Notes: generated by a model not told the origin, from the letters alone. A stretch of 64,000 nt of DNA from Branchiostoma belcheri (GCF_001625305.1 NW_017803910.1:1061337-1125336); one strand, 5' to 3'. Numbered from the stretch's first letter, positions 48,231-60,599 are shown. Translations and numbers: made by a program.

Positions 48231-48702
48231 GATTCTCTTTTAGAGTTCAATATCATCTTCTTAGTTCTATTACGCAGTTTCTTATATGCCTCCCAGTCTG
48301 TAGGTGACTGTGTCCGTTCAGCATGATGCCTTGCATGATCACGTGCATGCATCACTTGTCTCACTTCTTCTGTGAGCCAAGGTGGACAGTTGTCACCTCT
48401 GACCCTGAACTGCTTAACTGGGGCATGTACATCACATACAGTGTTAAACAGTTCCTTCCAGGTTTCCCATTTGTCATTCACAGAATCAAAAATATCTACT
48501 GTGTGCCAAGGAACACTAGCAAGATCCGCTATAAAGCTGGACTCATCCAAGTTCTTGAATATTCTAGTAGTAATGATTTGTGGCCTGGGTTTTGGCTTTT
48601 TGCAACTAGTGTTGACTAGTTTCGTTAGTTCAGCAGTGCCTGGCACTGCCAGTAGCGCTGAAAAATAGTCTTCTAAAAATTCCAACTTGTCTATGAGTAT
48701 GT
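48231..48702 (-). mobile_element. CR1/L2-type LINE, endonuclease-to-RT linker part
   Basis: The open minus frame reads ...SVPWHTVDIFDSVNDKWETW, KELFNTVCDVHAPVKQFRVR and PPWLTEEVRQVM, then a W..YK.LRNRTKKM motif. This is the conserved linker between endonuclease and reverse transcriptase in CR1/L2-group LINEs. It precedes, in transcript order, the RT half at 46551-47449 and most likely belongs to the same insertion. Confidence 0.75.
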
Positions 48703-49269
48703 CGACAGTCGGTTATATGTCACACATTGCCTGGTAGAAAATTTTCAGACAAAATAAAAAGTGTACCACGACTGTGACCGGGTCTTAATCCAGCCCATCT
48801 GGACACAAAATCGCCAGTTTCCTGCCACAAGTAATGACTTAGAAACACGAAAACGTCCTGTTAATCACAGAAAAACAGCTGGAGTGTGTAAAACCGAGGA
48901 AACGGGCGGTATTAGGTGCAGTAGTTAATGCGTCAACAGCTCGCAAAACTTCCAGAGGATGTGTGAAGGAATTGGCACTATATATAACAACCTCTGCCCT
49001 GCCAAACAGTGGTGTAAACACCCGGAAACATTAAAGATTGAATCAGTCTGCTTATACTTTACTCCAAACACAATGAAACATTATGGAACAGTAATAAAAG
49101 ATTATAGTTTCGTTCGTCGGTACTGGAATCGCTTAGCTAAGGAAACTGTAGATATTGATCCACTAAGTGTGATAAAAGATGAATAAGATAATTAAAGATG
49201 GCAAACTTCACCCCTTTACCCATACCAGTTTCTAACACTTCCAGCCCCACAGATAAGAATAGCAGCGAT

Positions 49270-49350
49270 GACAGTGAAGCACTAGGGGCGAGTAGAAACA
49301 CTCAAACTCCCGGCTCCCGGGAATTGACCCTGGGCACCAACCGCTAGGCT
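49270..49350 (-). repeat. Possible tRNA-like SINE remnant
   Basis: The minus strand has tagcctagcggttgg (A-box-like) and, only a few bases on, gggtcaattccc (B-box-like). As in the other SINE copies, the middle of the tRNA-like head is missing. A short, weak match. Confidence 0.3.
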
Positions 49351-49844
49351 AAAAGGTCGAACCCCACTGTTACAGAATACAAGGCAACACTAGTGAAACA
49401 TTGAGGACATTGAGACAGCGAAGCAGACAGACACAAACACACTGACACACAAACACAGAGGGATAGAGTTAGACAGGCAATAATAAAACAATACATCGCT
49501 CCCTTGGGATTAAGAAGTAATGAATCTTCTTCCATCTTCTTCCATATACATATGAAAAAGTCTACCTGTTTGAACTCCAGTTACATAATGAGGGCATGTC
49601 GTATAACCATACGGTTCCAATCGCCGGTGAGTGACGGGACCCTCACCCGGGGTAAGTACCTACAGCTTCTGGCGTAGAGTGGACGGCTTGCGCGGCGGTA
49701 GAATTTCGCTGCGGTAAGAGTTTCTGACGCTTCGTCACACATGCCGTCAGATTTGATACCCCCTGCTGCTAAGCGGGAGCTTTAAGATCATTAGGTGATG
49801 AGGAATCGCTGTCATAGGTGTCGACTCACCATGTGGCCATCATC

Positions 49845-49915
49845 AAGTAGATATCTGTATTGTATATATAGCCGGTATAACGGCTCTTTGCGTAACACAC
49901 CGTGCAGCTGCAATC
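49845..49915 (-). mobile_element. LINE 3'UTR fragment
   Basis: atagccggtataacggctct followed by ttgcgtaacacacc matches the 3'UTR of the LINE end at 9105-9440 with small changes; nothing coding is left. Confidence 0.55.
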
Positions 49916-49999
49916 AATGAAAGAGAAGAGAATAAAAGAGATCGTGCAAAAAAAGACATACTAGTATATATGACTGAAAACAGGACTTCGCCGTTGTCT

Positions 50000-52740
50000 G
50001 TCTCCACAAGAACTGCAGCAAAACTGCACACGGGTTAGCCTTATGGATGTCATGGCTTATCTAATATCTTAAGAGATTGCCTGGATCCTGTCGGTAAGAC
50101 GTAAAATCCCGGTGAAAAAAAATCATGATTGACACCCAGGGTAGAATTTCGTCGTGATTTCGTATGTAGGTGACCTGCAGGCCAGTTACGTCGATCGCAA
50201 GACGTTTAAGAGTTATCTCCAAGCAGATGTTGGATGGAAGCGATAGCATTTTCTGACTGTCTGGCTTCTCTGGCAGTTCCCTAAGTTATGATTGCCCACT
50301 CGCTGAATTTACCAGCCTGAAGATACGGCTGCAGGAAAAACAAGTTTGACGCACGTCTATTTTGGGACATATCTGTCCTTGGTCTGCCTCTGCCAAGTTG
50401 CCGAGTGTTTGTTACCTGTCAGACATGTTGTAGACCGTGTCAGGACGACGCGACAGTTTTCTGGCGGTTTGTCTGTGACGTTGGCCTTTATTTTGGTTAG
50501 TCCGCCGTCTATCTGATGTGACAGTTTGAGGTCAAAAAACAAAACTTTGGACAGGTCACGTTGACAAGGCATGGTCGGGCAGCTACGGACAGTTGTGGGG
50601 TTCTGGAGCCTCAAAAGGGGGCCGTGGGTGTATTACTTAGTATACGGGCCGGTGCACCCACATCCGTATGTCTATAAGACTTCAGGTAAACTGTAAACTG
50701 AGGGACATAATGGCCCAGAAGCCAACGAGCTGGCCTGTGCAGGCCACAGCTACCGTCTAACGTCCACGCTACATAAAACGAACGGTAAATTGCGAAAACC
50801 TTTCAAGCATGCTGTGTTGGAAGTTGAGCATATTGTATGTTGGGCCATGACTACGATATAACCTGTACCCAATGCCAGGGTAAGTGTTTTTGTAAAAGTC
50901 TTTGCAATTGACTACTTGGGTAGTCCTGGATGTATATATTTATACTAATCTAGTACTGTCTAACTCTAATACACTTAGTAAGCCAGTACCGACCAAACCT
51001 CCATACACGCCCCCTGTTTGCCCCCGTACCGCCCCCCCCCCCCCTCCCACATCGGAAACGTTCCAAGGACATGAATGACAGAAGCTACTGTTGCCCAAGG
51101 ACGGTTCCAGCCTCAGGTTATCGACCTCAACGTGGTATTGGCAAACATCTCAAATGGCTCGACATCAAAGGGAGACATCTGTCACTCTCGTCTGGGTCAG
51201 TGGTCCAAGATCGTCCAAGGCTTGGACGAAATAATTGGTCCTGTTTTTTTTCCAATTAGCCTATCCTTGTTAGCCTGAAGTTTTTTCGCCTGTCAACATT
51301 CATGCATACTTCAAAAATGGAAAAAAAACTTTCTATTTCATCGATTCTCTGTGGAGTATTTTGTGTGCATCGGGTATGATTTAAAAGTATACTGTCCTAG
51401 ATAGCACTATCAACAACAGATCCAAATCGTGACTGTTTCAACTAATTATTGAGTTATCTCTAAGCTAATTAACTGATAGTGTTAAACCCCAGATCTGACA
51501 ACTTACTCCTTATCATTAGAGATTGTGCGAGATCAGTAGAGAATTCTAGTATGTGAGACTGGGATGTTCTAGGGCGAATTCGAAGCAGAGCAAACACGAG
51601 GCTGAAGAGTGGTCTTCTTCTCCAGTCACCAGCCATGGCAATCAAGTACTCCACACATGCCCTTCCTCTGGGGTCAGGACTTCCAGATCCTAGAGTAGAG
51701 TGGTGATACACTAGAGAGTCACTTGTACCGGCAGCTAGCGGGGGGGTCTTACGTCAATCAGAGACATAGTCTTCCCAGAGAGTAGTACTAATAGCTTAGA
51801 GTGTTGAAAGCTGTGCTCTGGGCTAAGCTAGAAAATGATTTTTACGTTGGCCGAAATGGACACTTGTAGTAGGAGTAGAATCAATTCAGGTACTTAGGTC
51901 AGAGTATCTGTGACATTTGCTTGTATCATTCAGGGGTAGTAATGGATAGACTCTCATTTTGACCGACATACATGTATCACCAACCCAGTCAGAAGATTCC
52001 ACTCAATTTTAGAAAAAAATTGCGTGCACTAGACAGGCGACGTATGAGAATTGCAAATAGGTAAAAAAACGTCTTGATCTAGAAACTCATACTTTTGCAT
52101 AAACCTGAGTGATTCTCTGATTCAGACAACTAGAAAAAACTGTATGACGACCTCTTTATCCACAACAAAAGACCAAGATTGACCAACGATATCCTCTGAC
52201 CCATATAACATGTACTAGTATGTAATTCTGCTTCAGTCTGAGGCAGATGCTAACCATCAGACACGTGGACTGCAACGTGATTGTATTGGCTCAGGAACTA
52301 GATCTTGGAAAGATATATCGGTATTCACAAAAAGTAGGACAAACCAACTCTTCAGTATCGACTTAACTTTTGGAAGAAAAAAAAGAAATTTTGTTGCCAT
52401 CTGAAAGTGGTCAACATACCGAAAATGGGCAAAGATGTCTGTTGCCATGTCGGAACGAGTATGGCAGATAAACATGAATATAGAGGAGACAAGTTCCGGG
52501 CCTAATTTAAGTAAGCATAACCTGACTTACCGTCATCTTTTCATGGATTGTTAAGGCCACACTGACTTCCGATGACATCCGCTCGCGCATCAATTTTCGT
52601 CCATTTCCACAGAGAATGGTTTGTGACTATACTGTTTTGCTCGTTTCTTCTCGTTCTTAAGCTTGTCCCTTTATGTTAACCCAGTTTGCCTCAAATGGAC
52701 ACGAAGATTTCATTTTGTGGCGAATGATTGAGTTTTACTA
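50000..52740. other. Interval without a supportable gene
   Basis: Short open frames near 51071-51278 (plus) and 51469-51711 (minus) have no start context, splice borders or motif that separates them from chance. A run of Cs lies at 51032-51044. Confidence 0.35.
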
Positions 52741-52744
52741 TACG

Positions 52745-53055
52745 TGGATGGCGTTTAGCACGAAGGACAGGCTAGGTGTATTTGTCTGTGTGTGGATGGC
52801 GTTCAGCACCAAGGACAGACTAGGTGTATTTTTCTGTGTGTGGATGGCGTTCAGCACCAAGGACAGACTAGGTGTATTTTCTGTGTGTGGATGGCGTTCA
52901 GCACCAAGGACAGGCTAGGCGTAGTTTTCTGTGTATGGATGGCGTTCAGCACCAAGGACAGGGTAGGCGTAGTTTTCTGTGTATGGATGGCGTTCAGCAC
53001 CAAGGACAGGATAGGTGTGTTTTCCTGTGTGGATGGTGTGTTTTCCTGTGTGTGT
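52745..53055. repeat. Tandem repeat, 47-48-bp unit, six to seven copies
   Basis: tggatggcgttcagcaccaa followed by ggacaggctaggtgtattt and ttctgtgtg recurs almost exactly, decaying at the right. Two plus frames stay open through it because the unit length keeps them in step or shifts them without stops; it is not taken as a gene. Confidence 0.85.
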
Positions 53056-53140
53056 CAGCGTTAAAGACAGCTATGTCTACCTGTGTGTGGATGATTTTCA
53101 GAAGAAAGGAAACATTTTTAACCAGAAACTTGAAACACCT

Positions 53141-53193
53141 TAGCCGTGGCGACTCGGTAATCATACAAAAGGCTTACCGAGTCGCCACGGCTA
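53141..53193. repeat. Perfect 20-bp hairpin
   Basis: tagccgtggcgactcggtaa at 53141-53160 is perfectly inverted at 53174-53193 around a 13-base loop. The arms do not extend much beyond, so the stem is short for a microRNA precursor. Confidence 0.8.
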
Positions 53194-53673
53194 GAAGTAG
53201 GAACACCTCAAAAACTTTCGTGTTTTTGCTGCTGCGGAACTAAGTAACATTACCGCGAAAATGAATGAGTTTACAGAACGAAAATGGGACAAAAGGTTTC
53301 GTTTAATATAGAGGCTTACAAGTGCATATCAGACATATTCTAAGCCCTTAAAAAGTCTTTCCTAGTTGAAATTGTCTTCGTAATTAGATCAACAGCTTCA
53401 TATTAATTGGACGGCTGTTTTGAACACCTGTGTATAACACATTTGGTTTGGTCCATTCAAGATGGCCGTTCTTTCAACCGACGGCGAAGCTTTGGGATTT
53501 CTTTTTTTAACTTTTCGGGTACTTTTTCGAGTTTTTGTTCGTAGAATGCCTTTGGTAAGAGTGCAGAAGTACGTTGGGAAGTTTTCGTGGTGGAGTCGTG
53601 CCGTTTTCGTGACGTTTTGAGGAGAAAATGCGGATTTCTTGACGTGGTCAATTTTGGAGAAGACAGTCTACAA

Positions 53674-53743
53674 AATGGCGCGGTGGCGGTTGGGCATGGG
53701 AGGAGTGGCGTGGTTGGGAGACGACATCCCTTGTCTTCACAGG
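53674..53743 (+). CDS. Possible first coding exon
   Basis: caaaATGGCG starts a frame of about 23 codons (MARWRLGMGGVAWLGDDIPC onward) that ends at a fair donor (cttcacag|gtaaaa). A GC-rich, start-like context with no TATA. No following exon was identified, so it remains weak. Confidence 0.25.
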
Positions 53744-54404
53744 TAAAACAACTTATTATTTAGCTGAATTATTCCCCAGCAACTAGTAAAACATGTTAAA
53801 TGTATTCCTTAAGAAATGGGGAAGCTCTGTATTATATTAGAGTTCTGAGCGACCATTCCTGATGTAAGACAGGTTTTGAAACGGTAATTTTTGCCGCGTT
53901 TTCTTGACCATTTTTCATGTGTTGTGTTTTTGTTGAGTAATAAATGTATGCGTATGTCTTATTTATCAACCATACAACGTTTTGAGTTTACATTGCAAGG
54001 AAATAACGCCTTACCAAAAACTATCTTTTGTTTGTGTCCACGTGGTTCAAAAACACCCGTTGGAATGTGCACGTGTGCATATAATTGAGCCGCCAAATAC
54101 TCGAGTATACAAGGCATTTCTGAAATGAACCTAGCACAAAGCTTGCATTTATCATTAGAAAGCTTGTTTATTTCCCTCTTTACACTTCTAATGGTATATA
54201 TACATGTATATATAGGAATTCAAAGATCAGTTGTATAAAGTGCTAGCTTGTGAGTAAACTAAAAGGCTGATAGCCTTCTACACTGAGGGTTTCTCAAGGT
54301 ATTCTCAAGGTGTTAAGGTATGACAAACCTTGTGTTTTGCATTGTCTGAACAATATTTCTATATACGTCTTAGAGCTCTGTCTTTTTTGTTTACTAAGAG
54401 TAGA

Positions 54405-55825
54405 GTAGAGTAGAGTAGAATGATGTCTTTGGCCAGGTAGGAGCTTAGGTTCCAGTTTAGGCCGCTCATCTCTTTCAGTGCACAGACATCTCTGGCTTCT
54501 GGGGATAGTCTAGAGCTCTGTAGTTGAACATCAGATTTTTCTCTTTCATGTGTGAGTCCAGCCTTTTCTTGAAGTTGAATGCATTCACGCTAGGTGATGT
54601 CACCACAGACTCTGGGAGGTTATTCCACCATATCATCATTCTGTTGGCAAAAAAGCAGGCCCTTTTGTTGCCTTCCTTGCTACACGTAGACAATGTCCCC
54701 TTGTTCTTATGCCTGATTGCCTGTTTAGGGTATTTGCCAGGATGTTCATCGACCCATAGCCTTGTTTGGGTTTAGATTTTCTAGTCTTCGACCAATTTCT
54801 TCCATGCTGGTTGTAATATTGTTCAGTTCCTTACCATATTGTCGTTTGACCGGATCTGGTATGTGGTCTAGATCTTCTTTCGTATTAATGTACTCACAAA
54901 AAATCTGTTTAGCACTTCTGCTTTCTCCATGTCAGAGCGAGCCACTATGTACTTCTCCGTCATTCAGTTCTAGTATACCTTGGCATGTCTTTGTTTTTGT
55001 GTTAACGTACTTCAAGTTTTGGTTTTCTCGTATTTCTCAATGCTTTTCTTGACGCCCATCTTGCCTGGTTCCGGGCCCTGGCATATTTAACAGTCATCTT
55101 TTTTCCTTGTCTCACAGAACTTTTACCAGTGTTTTTGTTTGTTGTTCATTTTAGTGCTGAGTGATTTGTTCCCCCAGGAAAGTTTTCTCTTCTTTTTCGA
55201 GACTTTTACTTTTGGCACATTTCTGTCCACACTTTCTGCAATTCTGTTTGAGAATACATGTATGTCACAGCTATCATCAATGTTCAGGTCCCCCATGGAA
55301 TCTTGCCAGTCTATTGTTAACTCCTCCTTCATTTTTTCATTGTTGCCTTTGTTATATTGTCAAGACTCTGTCTGCTCCTAGCTTGAGTCTACATAGCACT
55401 GTTAAATTGAAGAGATAAAGTCACATGGTCACTCTTCCTGATGGTTGATCATCCCATCTTCGTTTGTAAGGATTAAGTCCAGCAGGTTGCTTTCCTCATC
55501 AGGTTGACTTGTTGTCTGGTTGCCCTTTTGACGTGTTGAGAGAGATATGTGTCTCTGGTACAAATGTAGCCTCAAGAAATGTATATGCTTCACTGTTGGT
55601 TGACTTAGTATTATAATAGCAGCTTCCATTTTCTCATTCCACTTGATATTTGGGTGTTAAAGTCCCCAACAATCAAGACATGAGAGTACCCCTGTGTGTT
55701 TGACTCTCTATTCAGACTGTTCAGTTTTTCTTTGTTTTCTACCGAAGAATTTGGGCTCCTGTAGACTCCAATTAGAATGAGCTTATCATTGTTTTTCAGT
55801 TTGATTTCCACCGGTACCATTTCTG
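54405..55825 (-). mobile_element. Decayed, internally deleted CR1/L2-type LINE
   Basis: Pieces appear in transcript order on the minus strand: endonuclease (LILIGVYRSPNSS and VLIVGDFNTQ, 55611-55820), the end of the endonuclease (LLDLILTNEDGM, 55450-55520), the linker (55123-55332) and the reverse transcriptase C-terminus (RMMIWWNNLPESVVTSPSVN, 54475-54693). The RT catalytic core with YADD is absent. The 3' end has a (TCTAC)n tail (54407-54420 region). Frames are broken several times, so this copy is old. Confidence 0.7.
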
Positions 55826-55949
55826 AAGCCAGTTCATGTTGCAGTTTTTATATTTCAGTCCATACCATGGTATGGATGAAATATATTGTGTTCTCTGATG
55901 TTTCTTCTCCTCCTCCTTCTTCTCCTGCCACACAGTCAAAGGGATTCAA

Positions 55950-56160
55950 CTCAGCCATCATTCAGCCAAATGACTTGAAATTTGGTATGGAGGTAGAGTG
56001 GGCCAATACCCCCAGGCTTTTTTTTCATTTTTTTGATACATGCCTTTGAAAAATTTTTATGAAGGTTTTTTGGGGCATTTTTCGCCAAAAAATGGATTTT
56101 TGGATCCTGAGCCCTGGTTTTACAACCAAATGATCTGAAATTCGGTATAAGGGTACCTTG
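55950..56160. repeat. Two spaced copies of an aaatga-tgaaattyggtat motif
   Basis: ccaaatgacttgaaatttgg at about 55967 and ccaaatgatctgaaattcgg at about 56130 are followed by similar ggta wording. They are probably units of a dispersed repeat with about a 163-bp period. Confidence 0.4.
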
Positions 56161-57425
56161 AACATGTGTCTACAGTATAGAAGTCACATATTTGGCATAC
56201 ACCACTTCCAAATGACTCATTTGGGGGACTTTAATGGCTATTTACAGCAAAAAAAGGGCCAAAAGTGCTGTACCCGTTCCATGTTCTATCTAAAGAATGC
56301 CCGGTTCCATCCATGGAACACGTGTTCCATTGCGGGTTACCTGAGGTCACATTGCACTAAGTGGTGCGTAATGACCCACACATTCAATTTTATGTGCCTA
56401 AGGCCTTCAAAATGTATCAAATCTCATCATTGTTAGTTTTTGCATACCTGTAATAAGATTAGTAAAGCTTTCGAGATTCAAAGTACTTGTTGTTGCATCT
56501 TTGTTCTCATATAGCTACTATTTGATTCATTTATTTGAGAACCTTTGCCAGTTTGCACTGGGGTAAGTTTGGAATAGTCCACTTTTGCGTGGGAGGGAGA
56601 TGGACTGAAATATGCTGTATTTGCTCCCAAGCAAATGTCGGCCTTTCTAGTTTACAGTTGGGTTCCATTGCATTTTAGTATGTACTGCTGTGCCTCTCAC
56701 TCCATCCACCTGAGCATTAGTGAACAAATTGTAGCCCGCAACAAATAAATCAGTCTTAGTCATTCTGTATCTTGTGTTCTTGGGGTTTGTTTCAGCAAGT
56801 CTTCATATTATTCAACACAAAACAAGGCTCATGATAAAGAGCCACTCGAAAGTTTTGGGTCACAGAACTAGACAGTGAGGACAGATGTTTGTTGGCCTTG
56901 ACTTGAAAAGTTTGTATTGTATGAGTTGGACCCCGATATAGATGACACTGAAGTCTACAAAAAAAGGACTTAAAGAGATTATTAATTCCTACCAACTGAA
57001 CCAAATTTTTTCAGGACTGAAACAGGAACATTTTTTTCCTAGGCCTTACAACTTTAATACATATTAGCATTCGTTGATAAAAGTATGGCAACTCCTGTCA
57101 CAGTTTTAACAATTTCAATAGCCTTACATTTTTTTTATTAGACTCTTAGAGACTTTGTAGAATTTGTTGAGACACTATGTATTTTGTGCACGTTCTTTCA
57201 TGAAATTTCTGCGCAGTTTCTTATCACACATACAACCCTATAATTGTCTCACTCAATAAAGGATCAGAGTTGTACTTGGCGGTGACATCTTTATTCATGC
57301 GTCGGTGTGTCAGTGTTACACCCAAGATGTCAGGCCTAGTGCCATTTAGCTCCTAGGCAGAACGAGCAACAAGGTAGTGGAAGGGTAGAACAACTATATG
57401 CATTTAAACCTCAGGGAATATGTAT

Positions 57426-57746
57426 TTAAACCTCAGGAAAGGAGAATACGAAACTGGTCCGGGGTGAGTCAGGAGTCGAAGCCGAGGAAGGGCACGTGGA
57501 AACCGCGGGAAAGGTGGTAGAGGTCGAGAAAAAACAAACCCACGACTGCAGCGCTGCGTGACGAACTGCAGAATGAAGGATTGTCCGTACATGTCCCGAC
57601 ATGCTCTCTTCGGGGTCACGTGTTGGAGACTCGTTGTCTCGCGAGAGTTTTCGTGCCAATTCCATCATATGGTGAGCACCATCTGAACATGATGATGCAG
57701 GGATTATCATTATCACAATTATTATGAATTTGGTCCTTTTATCCAT
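57426..57746 (-). CDS. Possible small secreted protein (106 aa)
   Basis: One open exon, ATG at 57746-57744 to TAA at 57428-57426. The N-terminus MDKRTKFIIIVIMIIPASSC is a convincing signal peptide. An acceptor (gctttcctctatcag) lies 14 bases before the ATG, the same layout as in the supported genes of this window, and AATAAA on the minus strand at about 57289-57294 would serve as a polyA signal. The rest is Ser/Thr/Pro-rich with few cysteines and no motif I know. A second open frame overlaps it (57404-57619), so the true C-terminal frame is not certain. Confidence 0.4.
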   Translation of the reverse strand: MDKRTKFIIIVIMIIPASSCSDGAHHMMELARKLSRDNESPTRDPEESMSGHVRTILHSAVRHAALQSWVCFFSTSTTFPAVSTCPSSASTPDSPRTSFVFSFPEV

Positions 57747-58227
57747 TGAGGAGGATTCTGGCTGATAGAGGAAAGCAGGATTGGCTCTGATACATTACAG
57801 AGATTGGAAATTGTGTCTGTCTGGATCAGTTGAAGGATCAGTGTTTCAGTTTCCTTGATTTGTAGCTGACATGTTGGAAGGTAGCCTAGTCTTTGTCTTT
57901 TGTTCATTGAAGTTTTGTCCCCATATCATTGCTTAAGCAATACAAAACAATTTGGGTCCTACATGCACATGTACATGATATTGTACTAGTCCATTTTACC
58001 TACTGTATTAGTACTGCTTCCTCTGAAGTTGTCCAACTGCTGGGTAGAGTGGGAGGCATGTTGAGCAATGCCGAGTTGGCTCCAAAGAACTACTCCACTC
58101 TAGTAATCTCAACACAATGATTTCTGTGTCAGTCAGTCTGACACACTGCTATAGCGATGGGAGCATGCCGTTCTTGGTGGCCTGTGTTAACTCCTGCTTT
58201 AGACTTTAGGTATTTATAATTTTAACA

Positions 58228-60060
58228 GGTGTGCTGCGGAGTAGGTGACTGTGTACATGTACCTGTCCTCATCAGATGAGACCTGACAAGACACCAGAGG
58301 TCACAGAAGTGTCAGGTGAGAAAAATCTCCATTTTTTACTTTTCTACCAGTTTCTTATCAGTGTTACGTATTTGCCCCAGAGTAACATAACTTTCTACAT
58401 AGTTTATTTAGGTGTGTCCTGAAGAACAGCAGTGCAGTTGTACCTGTCTCCAGCAGATGAGACCTGACAAGACACAAGTGACAGGAGTACATGTATCAGG
58501 TGAGAGAAATCTGCCTTCAGTTTCTCTATCAGCTCTCTCTCTCTTTCTCTCTCTCTATCCGGTTTAACGTCTATTGTTCCACATGTTCCGAGCGCTATTT
58601 GGTGTTTTGTATTTTCTCCTAACTTTTCTTTCTACATAGTTAGGTGTATCCTGAAGAGTAGCAGTCAGTTGTACCTGTCTCCACCAGATGAAACCTGACA
58701 AGACACCACAAGTGACAGGAGTATCAGGTGAGAGAAATCTGCATTCTTCAGTTTCTCCATCAGTTATTTAGTGTTCTGTCTTTTCTCCAGACTAACTTTA
58801 AATTTTTAATTTCTTTCTACATAGTTATGTGTATCCTGAAGAGTAGCAGTGCAGTTGTACCTGTCTCCACCAGATGAGACCTGACAAGACACCACAAGTG
58901 ACAGGAGTACATGTATCAGGTGAGAGAAGTCTTCTTCAGTTTCTCTCTCTCTCTATCTGGTTTAACGTCTATTGTTCCCCGTGTTCCGAGGGCTATTTAG
59001 TGTTTTGTATTTTCTCCAAACTAACTTTTCCTTCTACATTATATGTATCCTGAAGAGCAGCAGTGCAGTTGTACCTGTCTCCACCAGATGAGACCTGACA
59101 AGACACCACAAGATACAGGCATATCAGGTGAGAGAAATCTGCATTCTTCACTTTTTCTAGCAGTTCTCCTTAGCCTTTCTCTTTCTCTCTCTATATCTGG
59201 TTTAACGTCTATTGTTCCCCATGTTCCGAGGGCTATTTAGTGTTTTGTATTTTCTCCAGACTAACTTTTCTTTCTACATAGTTAGGTGTATCCTGAAGAG
59301 TAGCAGTGCAGTTGTACCTGTCTCCACTAGATGAAAGCTGACAAGACACCACACGTGACAAACATTACCAGGTGAGAGACATCTGCATTCTTCACTTTTC
59401 TAGTTATTTAGTGTTACATCTTTGCCCCACACTAACATATTGTTTCTACATTAGGTGTATCCTGAAGAGCAGCAGTGCAGATGTACCTGTCTCCACCAGA
59501 TGAGACCTGACAAGACACCACAAGTGACAGGAGTACATGTATCAGGTGAGAGAAGTCTGCCTTCTTCAGTGTCTTTATCAGTTTTCTATCTATCTGGTTT
59601 AACGTCTATTGTTCCCCGTGTTCTGAGGCTATTTAGTGTTTTGTATTTTGCTCCAGACTAACTTTTCTTTCTTATTACATATAGTTAGGTGTATCCTGAA
59701 GAACAGCAGCGCAGTTGTACCTGTCTCCAACAGATGAGACTTCAGGCTGACACGTGACAAACGTATCAGGTGAGAGACATCTGCATTCTTCACTTTTCTA
59801 GTTATTTTAGTGTTACAGCTTTGCCCCATACTAACATATTGTTTCTACATTAGGTGTATCCTGAAGAGCAGCAGTGCAGTTGAACCTGTCCCCACCAGAC
59901 GAGACCTGACAAGAAACCATGTACAAGTGACGAGTATCAGGTGAGAGAAATCTGCATTCTTTTTCTATCAGTTATGTAGTGTTATATACCTATATGCTCC
60001 AGTCTAACTCTATCTACATAGTTAGACGTATGCTGAAGAGTAGCAGTCAGAGGTGCGTCC
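58228..60060 (+). repeat. Tandem array of about nine exon-like units with conserved splice borders
   Basis: Units start at about 58228, 58411, 58643, 58825, 59042, 59284, 59454, 59689 and 59854, with a cut tenth near 60022. Each has an 80-91-base body, usually gtgtatcctgaagagcagca then gtgcagttgtacctgtctcc, accagatgagacctgacaag and a tail ending tatcag. Most bodies are preceded by an acceptor-like ttctacat(agt)tag and nine are followed by cag|gtgaga. Between bodies lie about 100-150 bases of intron-like sequence with tctctc runs and ggtttaacgtctattgttcc. In one frame some bodies read VYPEEQQCSCTCLHQMRPDK, but three have a stop (gagtag) in that frame and the body length is not a multiple of three. 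So the units look like exons of a non-coding or untranslated region, or a satellite that captured an exon. Confidence 0.65.
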
Positions 60061-60311
60061 TGATAGCCAGATGTGCAGGGATTCTTTTCATATTGGTGCA
60101 TAATCACTTATTATGTTTTTAGTTAGGAGACTGCTGATTCCTGAAAATCTTTGCAGACCAGTCTTTGAGTAAAATCAGGGTTTTAATGTGGTTTATAATT
60201 TTAGCAGCATTCTACATGTAAATGTCATAGACTTGCATGTTGTGTGACATAATTTCTTGTAAGGCTAATTGCTGTTTTCAATCCACTGACTTTCGTTTCT
60301 CTGTCTTCAAG

Positions 60312-60411
60312 ATGCGGACCTGAAGACCAGACTGAGCGGGAGGAGGAACCAAACTTTCATCGGTCGAGCTGTGTGAAAGAAGATGGGGAGGTGTGAAAGA
60401 AGATGGGGAGG
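60312..60411 (+). other. Possible exon following the exon-like array
   Basis: An acceptor (ctctgtcttcaag) opens a piece that, joined in phase 1 to the array units, reads DADLKTRLSGRRNQTFIGRA and then V and a stop. A donor-like gag|gtgtgagt lies at 60411-60412 after a 20-bp direct duplication (gtgtgaaagaagatggggag twice). Whether it is a terminal coding exon or an internal non-coding one is open. Confidence 0.3.
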
Positions 60412-60599
60412 TGTGAGTATGGTTTCTTTATTAACACGAGACAACACTCCACATGCCTTCAGGTGCACACACTGCACTCACATTTCTACCTTTTGCCCTG
60501 TTCACCCTACTCCGAGGGTCTGCGTGCCTTTTTCCTGTGAGGAGCCATTGAACGTTTTTCGTAGCCGCAGCCAGTATCACTGAAAAATTGTCGCTAATT

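Noticed and set aside
52673-53243. Plus frames with repeated MAFSTKDRLG or DGVQHQGQ units
   Set aside because: Translation of the 47-48-bp minisatellite in two frames; no start, splice or conservation argument favours a protein.
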